Assembly (NCBI GenBank): GCA_026214975.1
Contig: JAOBSW010001195.1
Span: forward strand, 248,001 to 312,000
Direction of reading: 5' to 3'
Origin: Gentiana macrophylla
Taxonomy: Eukaryota; Streptophyta; Magnoliopsida; Gentianales; Gentianaceae
Length of the DNA: 64,000 nt
The notes below the pieces were generated by a model that worked only from the letters and a program-made list of their open reading frames with translations, did not search any database and was not told the DNA's origin. The position numbers and the translations under genes were made by a program. The stretch's first letter is position 1. Every line of letters starts with the position of its first letter. Below, piece after piece: positions 47,785 through 58,924 of the stretch.

Positions 47785-49745
47785 CTTATGAGGGTGAATG
47801 GACGGTCGCCGGTGCGCCACCTGTCAACCCTGCGGGGTCTTTTGGGAGAAAGATGACTATGGATGACCTAATTGCGAAGCAAATGCGTGTTAGTCGTCAG
47901 GAGAATCCTCATTGTGACCTTGTGTCGTTTGATCCTGATGCCGCAAATGCGTTTCAGCATTATGTGAATGAAACCTTAGCTTTTGCTGTGAAGCGTGGGG
48001 CTTTTATGTATGGAACATTATCTCCTGAAGGGAAAGTTGAGGTTAATTTTATCTACGAACCGTTGTAGCAAGGGACGGACGAAAGTTTGATTCTTTTACG
48101 CAATCCTGAAGAAGAAAAATTAACGGAGGCTATAGCAATGGGTTTAGGGTTGAGGAAGGTGATTTAAAGGAATGGGTCACAGAAGTGTTGAAGCTTGAGT
48201 TGAATGAGAATGGTTGTGCTGATATGCATTTTGAGGTCTTTCATATGTGTGATATATGTATTAGGCTGTTTAAGGAAGGGTGGTTTGAGACAGAGATACC
48301 AGATGGGGCTGATCCAAAGCTGTCTAAGATGAAGAATGAAGTAGTTTTTTGGAGTGAAGGATACTAATAAGGTTGATAAAATGATTTGTTCTTGGTTTGT
48401 TGTGAAGATATTTGATCATCAGGTATGCATTGAATTAGCATTCTATGATGTTCGTAAACCAATTAAAGAAATCTCTTTCTTTGTTTGATGTTCTGTAACT
48501 TATATGACTGCTTGATAGTGATAAGTAGTTAGATCTCTATTGTCTGTTATAAGGATGTTGTTTTGCCTAATTAGATTGGTTTTTAGAGCATGGTATGGGT
48601 AATTTAGTGGGATGTTCCATAATAATGGGATGTTTCATTTGAGGGATTGATGAAACAAAGGAATTTGAAACATGTGTATTTGCTTTTGTTTCTGGTAGCT
48701 TCAGGCAAAATTTTATGTGTTCGATTGTGTTTTTTCCTTAACGAATTTCTATTTGTATCATTACTTCATTTGTAGCTTTGTAGTTTACTTGGAGCCCTTT
48801 AAAGTGTTTAAAGTTTAATTTTGCTTCTAGTTAAATGAGTTGTGCCGGTAATTTATGTTGGATCACTCAAATTTTCATTAGTTTCATCTTATGATGTGTG
48901 TCTATGTTTTCTATATGATATGAATATGTCTCAAACTTCCTACTTTCTTGTGGCCATCTAGTATGAGAAACTCTAACTTAGAACGAGTTGCAAATTTAAA
49001 TATTATGTATGAAAAAAGAGGCAAAGGCTAATGTTTTCGTGTGGTTGGTACAGGGATGTGGGAGGATATGGTTCTATATTGAGCATAACTGTAATGGTTG
49101 GATCCATTGAAATTGTAGTTTTGCTATAAAAATGATGACTTCCTCAAGTATGCTGTCATTAGGCTTCAAGTCTTCAAGTTCTTTAAAGACAATCTGCTTG
49201 GTTTTATTACACTTGTATTTGGCTTGATACAATTGTACTCTCCTCTTTCTGCTATGCATAGGCCTAATGTGTTGGAAGAGACTTATAATCGAACAATGAT
49301 TACTGCCTCATGCCTCTCCCCCCTCCCCCTCCACCCCACCTACATGCTGCAGTTACTTATCACCTCCTTTGTGACTTGATATATTTTTTGGGACATTGTG
49401 CACCTCTTTTGCAAAACTTAACCTTTGTTGTATGATGCATATATAGTGTATATATACATATATAAGCTTTTTCTTAAATGAGCTTCCATTATGTATACAG
49501 GGTCCTTTCTCATCGGCATTCCCAATCGAGAACCGAAACGTTCTAGTAACCATGAGAGGTTTGAGAACTCATCTTGATAGAACGAAGAATCTCCCATTCT
49601 TGAAGCACATTTCTGACTTCCATCTGCTGCATTTCGTGGCCCGGATTTTAGATCCCAGTGATGTATCAGGACTGGCAGAGTGTGTGCAGACACAACTATT
49701 CCAGAAGGTTACCAGCTTCTAATCGAATCCATGTCCGGTTTGTAA
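47785..49745 (+). pseudogene. NPL4: Captured NPL4 (nuclear protein localization 4) gene fragment
   Basis: Exon A (47785-48422) encodes GSFGRKMTMDDLIAKQ, HCDLVSFDPDAANAFQHYVN and LAFAVKRGAFMYG, then KEWVTEVLKLELNENG and CIRLFKEGWFETEI, closely following plant NPL4, a cofactor of the CDC48 segregase with UFD1. A GT-AG intron lies at 48423-49500. Exon B (49501-49745) encodes AFPIENRNVLVTMRGLRTHL, ISDFHLLHF and, after a one-base shift, IPEGYQLLIESMSGL and a stop. Missing or broken: the N-terminal ubiquitin-like part, about 33 codons near 48160, a CAG-to-TAG type stop at 48066, and frameshifts near 48345 and 49690. The retained intron shows DNA-level capture. A functional product is unlikely. Confidence 0.88.
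48423..49500 (+). other. Intron kept within the captured NPL4 fragment
   Basis: Starts GTATGC after GATCATCAG and ends TGTATACAG before GGTCCT. Splicing would join KIFDHQ to GPFSSAFPIENRN in phase 0, which is the order in plant NPL4. Confidence 0.85.
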
Positions 49746-52070
49746 GTTATCTTCATATACTGGGATGGTTTGTATGTTTGAAGAATGGATAGATGTTTCT
49801 TTGTCTTTGTCATAGTTGTGGTTAACAATAGGATTAGCTTTTAAAAGTTATACTTCACTCTTGGCAAAAAAATATGCTAGCTAAATCGATTGAAGGATAG
49901 ATCTTTCCATCCTATAAAATTCGTTTGTAAAATTTCTAATAGACCTTTCCATCAAATCAAATACAATAATAAGTATTCTGAAATAGGTTCCTTCTTTCTC
50001 TGCTAAAACATTTACAGTGCATTTACCTTTTCTTGAATGCTTTTAGAAAGCCTATGTCTTGTTTGTGTATGCTTTCCTAATGTTTGATATCAGTCTATTT
50101 TTTCATTACAATGTATGATCCTAGTTTTATTATGAAACTAAAATGTAGAAGGGTGTAAGATGTTCACATACATGTACGAAATAGCAATCTGCTGCTAACA
50201 TTGAAATTTGGTAATAGTTTCACAAACACTTTAGATTTTGTTTTGTCACTGATTGAAATCATATCAACGGAAGTTTCCAAATTCTACACGTTGAAAGGTA
50301 AACATTGATCATCACTCATCGATTCTTCGTCGAATCCATTTATGTTGCTTATTCTCTTGGAAGAATATGACCTCTTTACTCTTTTACTTATGTGAATATT
50401 GGTTTCATTATTTTACTTGTGTCAGTCGTCTGATAAACTTATTTAGGATATTTTAATAACTATTTTTAAATGCTTCAGTTTTCCTGTTTGTTTTGTACTA
50501 AGTTTCATGATTTTAAAAGTTCAACTATTGTACATATGCTTTCTGTTATATTCTTGTAGCCCGTCTAACATTAAGGTATGCAGGTTGATAGGTGATGGCA
50601 ATATGAACAAAAAAGATAGTTGTTGCTGGCAAAATTATTTTCCCGATTCTTTTGAAGATTTTCTCTATTTCTCTTGTGGACTACTTTTTTACAAAATAGC
50701 ATGTCATTTATACCAAAATTTTCGGTCTCGCTTGAATTTTCCATTACATTTTTTCTGAGAATATGACACAATGAGGTAAACATCTTTAAGCATATTGCAT
50801 GAGCCCTCTTGATTCTTGACACTAGGCATGCTTTATGCTCTACTGTATCCGTACTTGGAGGAAAAAGGTTTGAAATCTCATTTATGTATGAAAATATTAT
50901 TTGTATTTACTATCTGTTCATATGCATCCAATTTCGTTACTTTTATCCTTATGTTATTTCTTGTAAACAAATTAATGAGTACTATTATGCTAATGCTGAT
51001 ATCCAAGTTGCTCTGTCAGAGGGATTCTATTATGGTTTTCTATTTACAATCATTTCTTTATCAATTTTGCGATGGTGATGGTAAGATAACATATTAATGA
51101 AATGTATTTTATTATGCTATATACAGTCATATATTGGTGTTACAAACCAAAGGTTGTTTCCAACAGTCTTTTGGATTCAAATCCTCTGATATGAGTGGTG
51201 ACAATTTTCGCCTATCAGGTACAAAAATGCTTGGCCTTTTATTTTATTTTATTTTTTTGGATTCAACAACAGTTCTAGAGATAGTTTAAAATTCAATTCA
51301 TGGAACTATATTGGATTTTGGGCTTCAGTAATGTTTTTATTGTTAGATTTGTTGTAATATTCGGATGTCGTGTTGGTGCCTTCGATTTTTGTTTTTACCC
51401 AGAAATATTTCAAGAGTTTTGCCTGCTTTTTGGACACCTGAGGCAGTGTTCTTCATATTTTTTTTGTGATGGTGTAAGGACTCTTTGATTGCCACTGCAT
51501 CTGTTAGGACCCTTAGCTTTCATTGCGCTTAGAATAATCCCTTCGATAATGCTTTGATTGGAATAGCTAGCCCCGCTGCTCTATTGGTGTTTGAAGTGAT
51601 TATATATAGGAAAGGCTTTGAAGGATTCTTTTTTGGGTTGTTTGTAATATTTGTGGTGTTTTTATGCCAGGGGTTCTGTTCTGTTTGTAATTACGTTTGG
51701 TTCATGATACTTGTAGGTCTTGAAAAAAAAAGCAAGGAATGATGGAAGAATTCGAGCGTTGTGTTTTGGAGAAACAATTGAGTGATCCAGCCGAAATATT
51801 TTTCTTCTTCATGAAGAAGTTGATAGGCCCATTTTGTTATTCTATATCCATGTATTTGGAAATTTTGTATATTTAGAGTATGTAAATTGATCGATATACA
51901 GTTGTATATATAAATATTGTTTGCATTTTTGTTAACTATGTCGAAAGAATTTACTGTCTTTTTAGGGAGTGCAATTAGTGTTCAAAGGAGGAATATTTGT
52001 AGTGTTACATTATATTTTTAGCAATGATAATATATTTGATAGAGATGACTTTTTCTTTAGTGTAATGACA
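49746..52070 (+). other. CACTA-2 interior, unassigned
   Basis: AT-rich sequence after the NPL4 stop. Some may be NPL4 3' flanking DNA, some a further captured piece; short frames (about 60-90 codons) have no motif I recognise, and no TNPA/TNPD-like transposase is seen. Confidence 0.5.
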
Positions 52071-52835
52071 TACTGTATAGTGATTGGAAAATGCTAATTC
52101 AGTGACAAGAGAATAATGGTTATTAAAATGACATACAGTGATGGGAGAACGAGAATTTACTGCCAAGATATCTTGTCGTTATTATAGTGATATTTAACAA
52201 CGGAAATTATCATCATTAATAATCTCTATTAATGAGGGCCTAGTTCTGTCATTAATCATGTAACAATCTAATGACGGGACACTATACCATCACTATTTAT
52301 CTTTAGCTAGAGGGCAATAATGACGGTTATGACGGAAATTTCCGTCACTAAATACCTTTAATGATGGGAAATAAGTATTTAGTGACGGGATTTCCCCTCA
52401 TTAAAAATCATTTTTCTAGTAGTGTTCGAAGAAAAGCTAAGTTTGGATTGAAGACAAGGCAAACGGGCATTTGGCCAAGTCAGACGGGCGTTTGAAGGAA
52501 GCTTACATCAAACGGGCGTTTGCCCATTCCAGACGGGCATCCACAGTATTGACACTTCATTCAGAAAGTTTGATTTTCAGCTGGACGGGCGTCCAAAGGA
52601 CCACCAGACGGGCGTTTAAGTAGGTACATCCCGATTTCAAAGCTCATACAACACAGACGAGCGTCTATGGTTCCAGACGGGCGTCCAGGGTTCGAAAAGC
52701 CTCAAGTCATGATTCACCAGACGGGTGTTCAAAGGAATGAGAACGCCCATCCACTGAAGACGAAACCCTAATATCTCCTTATTTTCCAGGCAGATGGGCG
52801 TCCGGGACCGACAATAGCAGATTTTTTACCTACTC

Positions 52836-52843
52836 TATAAATA
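52836..52843 (+). promoter_or_regulatory. Element E TATA box
   Basis: TATAAATA just after the GACGGGCGT repeat array, at the expected promoter place in the LTR. Confidence 0.65.
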
Positions 52844-53879
52844 CGCAGCTCATTCAGCCCCATATCATACTTGACGGACTTTAGACTTTTCTTAGGCGAT
52901 TTAGGGGCGATTTTAGTGTAGTTTGATCACCCTTTGATCCTTTGATTCCCTAGATAACTTCCTTTGATTCTACACAACCTTTATAGTTTAGATTTACTTT
53001 TCAAGAACAAAGATTCGACTTTTGGATCGCTTTTATCTTTGGTATTTTCTGGATCAGTTTTTCTACAATTACATGGTAATGATTTCTCTTTCATTTATTG
53101 TCTTTGCTTTGATTTCAATTCTTATTTCGTTTATTAGCATAATTATGAGTAGCTAAATTCATGTGTAGTCGAATTATGTGAAAGCGAGCGAAAACCCTAA
53201 GGAGGATGAGATTGGGAGTTGTGTAGTGCGTAAATTATTGTTTAAACGATTAATTCACGGCCTAAAAATTATTTTAACATCTTTGAATTAGATTGATCAC
53301 CTAGTTCACTTTCACACACATCGAACTTATAGATGTATTTTGCGGTGAGATGTGGGATAAGGGGTTTTAGGATCGTTGCGTAGATTCGGCCTAGTTGTTA
53401 GGTCCAAACCCAATACAGAGGTTTGTCATCGTTGTTCGAGCGACTCTAGAGCTTAATCATGTTAGGTTAATCAGTTTTCTAAAAGGAGAATTAATTAACT
53501 TCACATAGGGTGGTTAGATCGAGTTGTTCAGTCTAATCGCTAGAATTAGGAGTTGGCACCCATGGATGTCGTTAAACTACATTGGATAGGTAGGTCGGTT
53601 AAGACACGCTCCTGTTAAGTCCTTCCCAGGGGCAAAAGAGCTCGTGGGATCATAGTTTGACTATACCCCTTTAATACTTGTAAGGCACTCGTTAGTATAA
53701 CCTTTACTTTTGCATTAGTATAATACTCTCCACAACTATTTTGACCCGAACTAAGTTCTAAGTTGACTTTGGTACTTAGACATTACTCCCTGTGGATTTG
53801 ACCTTGAGGCCACTATACTACCGTTGACCCGATACTGGTCGGTTAAAGTTAATGTTAGTTATTTTGCTATCAAGAATTT

Positions 53880-53896
53880 TGCGCCGTTGCCGGGGA
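53880..53896 (+). other. Primer binding site for tRNA-Asp, element E
   Basis: TGCGCCGTTGCCGGGGA, lacking one G relative to TGGCGCCG in the other elements, starts seven bases after the LTR end. Confidence 0.78.
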
Positions 53897-55041
53897 GTAA
53901 CGTTTGATATCTTGCAAGTTGACTGAAAGCTTGGGCTTAGGTCGTTTTATTTTTATTATTATTATTTTTTTCTTTTCTTTTCTTGATGGAGTTCAGATAT
54001 GAAGCGCCACACCACCTATTCTTTGTGGTGGTGGTGACGAGATACTTTGATTGTGTGGTCTTTGTTTTATGAGATCTTGCAAATTGTAAGCTACAATGGA
54101 TGAGTCTCACCTCCACACTACCAACCTAGACAACAAGGGATGACAATGAACCAATATGCACAACAATGGTATGCGCCTCAACCTATATATCAGCAGCAGA
54201 GTAACCAGAGTTCTTGGGATTATCAGTGCCTTAGTGCAAACCAGAATCAATAATATGGTTATTCGAATGGAAACAGTAATGGACAGTTTGGTGGGAACGG
54301 GCATGATTGGAATCAGGGAATGGGATTGGTGATTTTCAACCGGTCCAACAATATCAACCGCTTCAAAGAAATTGCGTAACTTTAAACCGGAGTTCAACCA
54401 AGCGAATGTCAACCGAAAGTGCCGCAAATTCTAAGGGATGAGGGTATCAAGACCATGTCTCCCAACAACTCCTCGCAACAACTTATACATCAAAGAAAGA
54501 GAGTCAAGATGACCATTCTGTATCTCAACCGCAAGAGGAATACGAGATTGATCCCAGACATGCAGAAGAAGAACGGGAAGTTGAGATAATAGAGGACCTG
54601 GCAGAGAGGGTTTCTATGGCGAGAGTCGAGAGAGTGCAGATACACCATAGTTCTGACTGGGAGAAATGGATGGATGAGTTGCAGAGGGAGATCACGGAAT
54701 CTATGGATTGGATTTGGGCACCCCACCGAAGGAGTATGCGCGGTGAGTATAGAACCTCCACGACTAGAGCAGAATGGGCACGTAGGAAGAACACGTTGCT
54801 AGACATATCCAAGGATCTCCTCTCGCTTAATGAAGCCCGGCAGCTAGAACATGAAAAAGAGGCTTGTGCACATGAGGTGAATAAGGTTGCAGAGGAAGTT
54901 GACACTGAAGAAGTTTAGGTGGAGAGTGAGGTTGATGAATCGGTTAGTGGTAGAGAGCTAGGAGTTGCCCAACCAAAGAAAGCAGCAGAGCGAGAGAGGA
55001 TGGAAATTGAGTTGAAAGCTATGCAAAAGGAGTTAGCTACT
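53897..55041 (+). pseudogene. Element E leader and gag-like remnant
   Basis: After the leader (53897-54090) there is a Gln/Asn/Tyr-rich segment with MNQYAQQWYAPQPIYQQQSN (about 54148-54210) broken by stops, then a charged frame open over about 54500-54918, with MARVERVQIHHSSDWEKWMD and a Glu/Arg-rich, coiled-coil-like tail (LNEARQLEHEKEACAHEVNK). A TAG at 54916 is followed by more of the same composition up to 55041. The Q/N-rich plus coiled-coil plan resembles the tail of gag, not its capsid core. I recognise no protease or RT. Athila-2 enters at 55042. Confidence 0.5.
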
Positions 55042-56587
55042 TGTTAAGGGTGTTTTTATATGTTTTATAAGGCTATATTTTATGATAATTTCCCCCGTAT
55101 TTGTATGATTTGCATAAGAAATGAGTGTTTAACGGAAGTATTGAGTGAATGAGGTTTTTAACGAGCTATTCACAAAATTTGTTGATTTTGGTGTTTTAAT
55201 CTTGATTTTATGATAATTTGAATGTTATTACATTTTGCGATGCTTTTATGTGTTATAGATACATGTTTGAGGCTCAAGAGATGATCAAAAGTTGATTAAG
55301 TTTGAGCTAATTGATGATAAAAGAGATAATGAAGGGATGGGATAGAGGAAAAGAGATAAAGATCAAGAAATCGAACTGATCATATTGAATGGCGTCGGGT
55401 CCCGCCGAGTGGGACGGGCGTTTGACATCTGGACGGCGGCCCGGAGGAGCTTTTACATTCAGGATGTTCAGATTTTTTCTGGACGAAGCGCCCAATTTAA
55501 AGAAGGACGGGCGCCGATCCACTTCGCCCGACACGAAGAAGTTTACACAAGTTGGACGGGCGTTCACCCTTTCCGGACGGGCGTCCAGCGGCCGACATAG
55601 CAGAACCGACTTCGAATTCTATATAAAGGCAGCATATTTTCATACCAATTACACATTACTCAAAACCCTAATCCTAGGGGCGGCTTCAGGCTGCGATTTT
55701 CCTTAGTTTACAAACAGTTTTTCTTAGATACTTTTATGCACTTTTATTCAAACAATTCCAAGTTTCAAGAGGATGCTTAGAGGCTAAAAGCCTTGAACGA
55801 GCGTTGTGAAGCCGTCCAACTCAACAATTCAGTTCCGTTCTTGATTATTTTGTGAGTTTTTTAACATAAGTTGTTTCTTTTATCATGCCTATTGTTATTT
55901 ATGCAATTCCATATCGAAAGATCGTTGCTTGTTGATTGTTTTATTTGATGAAAATCATCTAAACGTTAGATCACCATCATAAGAGAATAGTTATTTGATC
56001 TATATAACGAGAGTTAATAGGTTAGATTTCTAGATTGAAAATGTTAATGTTTACATCTTTGGTTAGAAGAAGCGTTAATCTTAGATCGAAAGATAGAGAT
56101 TAATAGATGAACTATCTAAGAAATTAGGGTTCGTACTTTAGATGAGATGAATCACAACTTGGTTAGAAATCATGAAATAATCTGAATTGGAATTGAATGT
56201 TGATAGGATAGGTGGATCAACCGCCGCTTGCTCGTTATAATTTGATCAAATCCCTTAGAACTTGAATTGTTTAGTTAATCAATTTCCTTTATTGCATACT
56301 AGGTTTAGTTTAGTTTAAATTGGTTCGAAACTATCTTTCCCGGCTTTAGATCTTATCTTTCATTCGATTTCATTTATTGTTATCCTTCGTTTTAGTTATT
56401 CCCTGTTTAGTTTATTTGCTGTTTAATTTTAGTAATCGTGACATAGGTTAGTTAGTTAAGCAAAGACTAGGATTCCCAATCGTTAGTTCCCCGTAAGATC
56501 GACCCGGTATCAACCTCTTTACTACGACCCTTGCACTTGAGGTATATCGGATTATAAATTTATTACTTGTTAATAAAATCCATGACA
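55042..56587 (+). repeat. Athila-2 5' LTR, 1546 bp
   Basis: TGTTAAGGGTGTT to AAATCCATGACA. About six GACGGGCG-type repeats lie at 55410-55595, followed by TATATAAAG at 55620-55628. GATCGACCCGGTATCAACC at about 56499 is near the 3' end. Confidence 0.95.
55620..55628 (+). promoter_or_regulatory. Athila-2 TATA box
   Basis: TATATAAAG, about 25 bases after the last GACGGGCG repeat. Confidence 0.7.
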
Positions 56588-56593
56588 AGTTTT

Positions 56594-56610
56594 TGGCGCC
56601 GTTGCCGGGG
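56594..56610 (+). other. Primer binding site for tRNA-Asp, Athila-2
   Basis: TGGCGCCGTTGCCGGGG, six bases after the LTR. Directly downstream AACTAG and CTAGTT (56611-56630) can pair around ACGGTTGC, similar to the hairpin of the element C module at 28887. Confidence 0.93.
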
Positions 56611-57159
56611 AACTAGACGGTTGCCTAGTTTTTGTTTTTTCGTTTTTCTTGTTTTTATTTCGTTTTAATTCCTTTTTTAGTTGATAATTGTTTAGGTTAG
56701 TGGGATATTAGAGTTTTAGTTAGGATTTAAGATCTTCTCTTTATATAGTTCCCTTGTGATTAGTTCCTTCTTTCTATCTGCCTTTCTGTTTTTCTGTTTT
56801 TCTTTTCCTGCCGTTCTTTCCATTTCTCGCCGTTTTACGCTTTCCAAACGGGCGCCTAGACCGATGGACGCCCGCCTGTTTCTAAATTTTTCAACTCGAA
56901 CTGCTTTTGACTGTTGGACGAAGCGTCCATCCAATTTGGACGTCCGCCCACTTCTTCAACCTATCGGACGAGCGTTTTGATTTCCAGGCGCCCGCCTAGT
57001 TCAATTTCAGCCAGCACGCCCGCCCGTGTTTCGGACGTCCGTCATGCCCCTTGTCTTAACTATTTTTCATTTCTTTTTCTCTCCTTAGGCTTTAATTTTT
57101 AGTTTAGGCTTTTAATTTCTTAGTCTTTAGGTTTCTTTCACTTGTTTTTGGTCCGGTTT
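56611..57159 (+). other. Athila-2 leader
   Basis: Non-coding leader with a second cluster of GACG/CGTC-type repeats at about 56840-57045, as in the Athila-1 leader. No gene seen. Confidence 0.75.
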
Positions 57160-58894
57160 ATGCAAACTCGGAGTCAAAAGGGACCGTTACTATACACCCC
57201 CGACCCTGAGCGAACCGTAGTCCGGCCAAACAGGAGGATCTTCCATTCTGCGGTTCTGGCAGGTAGAGCCGAGCAAGATCTTGAGGATCAGTTAGCCATG
57301 GAGATCACTGATTTTGTAATAATGGATGCTAATGATAGACGTATGTTGGCAGACTACGCCATGCCTGGCGCAGTCACAGTCAACCCGGCTATTGTCATTC
57401 CAGCCATCACTGCACAGACCTTTGAGCTAAGGCCGGGACTTATTCAGATTATGCAGCATGCATCTATTTTCCATGGTTACCAGTCAGAGAATCCCCATAC
57501 TCACTTACATACGTTCTTAGAGATATGCGGCACCACACGCATCCAAGGAGTAAGTGAGGATGTCATCAAATTGAAACTCTTTCCTTTTTCGTTGAAGGGA
57601 GAAGCTAAGGAGTGGTATAGCTCTCTCCCCTCTGAATCTATTACCACCTGGGCCGAACTCGAAAAGGAGTTCTTGAGTCAATACTTCCCACCTACAAAAA
57701 AGCATTGTTGTTTAAACGAGATTTTCACTTTCTACCAGAAAGAGAATGAATCCTTCTTCGATTGTTGGAAAAGATTCAAATCTCTTCTTAGAAAGTGTCC
57801 CCACCACGGCTTGCCACTGGAAAGGCAAGTCAACACCTTCTTTAGTGGATTGACCGAGCTTACAAAAGGCATGGTCAATAGTTCATCCGTGGGGCGATAT
57901 CAAGAAAAACGCTGATGAGGATGGGCCTTTGTTTGAGGACATTGCAAAGTACACTACGCCTCTTATCAAGCAATTCAAGCACGTCCTTCTCCTCTTAAGG
58001 TAGAGGAGGTAAACATGCAAAGTTTGATCGCCATGCTGCAAAAGCAGATGGCAGCATCTCAAGTTTCAAATCCGATAAATCAAACTTCCTCTTTTCCATA
58101 GAACCCTCAGGTTTTGTACTGTGAAAACTGCTGTCAGACTGGCCATATGAATGGCCAGTGTCAATTCAATCCCCCTGCACCTTATCAAGTGAATGTTGTT
58201 CATGATTATGGACCAAGATAATCAAGTCACATGTCAAAATTGTGACGAGGTGGGGCACATCCAAAATTCTGGCCTATGAACGGGCCAGAATGGGGAAGTA
58301 AATGCATTCTATGGCCAGAACAATCAAAGGTCTAATCAAGTTTACCGCCAGAATAATTTCCAAAACCACGGGTTTAATCAATCTTCCAGTTTCAATCCTA
58401 ATTCGAATTTTAATTCGAATCAAAATTTCAATAGAAACCTTGGTTTTAATCAGAACCAAAACTCAAATTTTTCCAATCCTACTCAAAGATTCAATCAGAA
58501 TTGGCCTTCCAATTCAAATCCTCAATTTCAAAGTCGGCCCAGCCAGCCCTATGCTCAAAATTTCCAAAACTCTCAAGGCCCCTCCCAATCTAACAATCTT
58601 GAGGCTAAACTAGAGGAGCAAAATAAAAGTATCCAACTCCTGATGACTACAAATAAGAACCTTGAGAGGCAAATTGGACAACTGGCTGAGCAGTTAGCTT
58701 CTAGACCCCCAGGGCAACTGCCCAGTTTCACTGAGAAGAATCCAAAGGGTGGTCAAGTTGCTCAAACCGACTTGAATAAAGGCCCGTGTACTGACCTCAT
58801 ACCTTCAATTCCTTATGGTAGAGAGGAGGCCAGTGCAATGAAGTTAAGAAGTGGTACTCAAGTTAGTGGTCCTTCCCACCAGGGAAACCACTAG
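57160..58894 (+). pseudogene. Athila-2 gag
   Basis: Start at ATG 57160 (MQTRSQKGPLLYTPDPERTV), which is also the start in Athila-1; codons upstream lack an ATG. Capsid core to about 57880: FELRPGLIQIMQHASIFHGY, FLEICGTTRIQGVSED, TWAELEKEFLSQYFPP, CPHHGLPLERQVNTFF. A frameshift near 57890 gives an early stop at 57913. A CCHC knuckle (CENCCQTGHMNGQC) is at 58120-58161; a second (CQNCDEVGH) at about 58230 has lost its last Cys. An Asn/Gln-rich stretch follows (58290-58560), then a helical-looking tail with LEAKLEEQNKSIQLLM and ERQIGQLAEQLASRPPG. The last frame ends at TAG 58892-58894, inside the frameshift signal. Confidence 0.9.
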
Positions 58895-58924
58895 CCCCTC
58901 CTGCCATTGATAAGGCAGGAGGGG
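58882..58924 (+). promoter_or_regulatory. Putative -1 programmed ribosomal frameshift signal, Athila-2 copy
   Basis: Slippery heptamer GGGAAAC (58882-58888) read in the gag frame as CAG GGA AAC, so both tRNAs can re-pair at -1. Spacer CACTAG (58889-58894) contains the gag stop. Then stem CCCCTCCTGCC (58895-58905), loop ATTGATAA (58906-58913) and GGCAGGAGGGG (58914-58924), eleven perfect pairs. The -1 frame continues into the protease linker with no ATG. Conserved in Athila-1 at 4243-4201. Confidence 0.85.

Larger units (their letters stand above)
47423..52424 (+). mobile_element. CACTA-2: Pack-type CACTA transposon carrying NPL4 sequence, TSD TTC
   Basis: Ends are CACTACAAGAAAAATGA at 47423 and its inverted form with one mismatch ending at 52424. 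TTC flanks both sides (47420-47422, 52425-52427), the 3-bp duplication of CACTA elements. Sub-terminal repeats of GTGACGGGA/TAATGACGG type fill the right end (about 52070-52400). No transposase is seen, so it is non-autonomous. It carries a fragment of the cellular NPL4 gene with an intron (47785-49745). Confidence 0.93.
47135..53872 (+). repeat. Element E 5' LTR, split by CACTA-2
   Basis: Begins about TGCAGTTTAACCCC (start uncertain by a few bases) and ends TTTTGCTATCA, followed by a PBS. Without the transposon it is about 1.73 kb. The right part has at least nine GACGGGCGT-type repeats (52465-52805), a TATA box at 52836-52843, and CCCTGTGGATTTGACC at about 53788. The order matches the other tRNA-Asp-primed LTRs here. 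Confidence 0.8.

Noticed and set aside
50507..51742. Several 60-90-codon frames in CACTA-2 as possible transposase or a second captured gene.
   Set aside because: No transposase motifs, frames are AT-rich and overlap on both strands; I cannot support a gene call.
55385..55706. Two overlapping frames of 71 and 105 codons in the Athila-2 LTR with an Arg/Gly-rich product.
   Set aside because: They are translations of the GACGGGCGTC repeat array in the LTR promoter region.
56594..56610. Match to tRNA-Asp sequence, as also at 28656, 38613 and 53880.
   Set aside because: Only the 3'-terminal 17-18 bases are present, next to LTR ends; these are primer binding sites, not tRNA genes.
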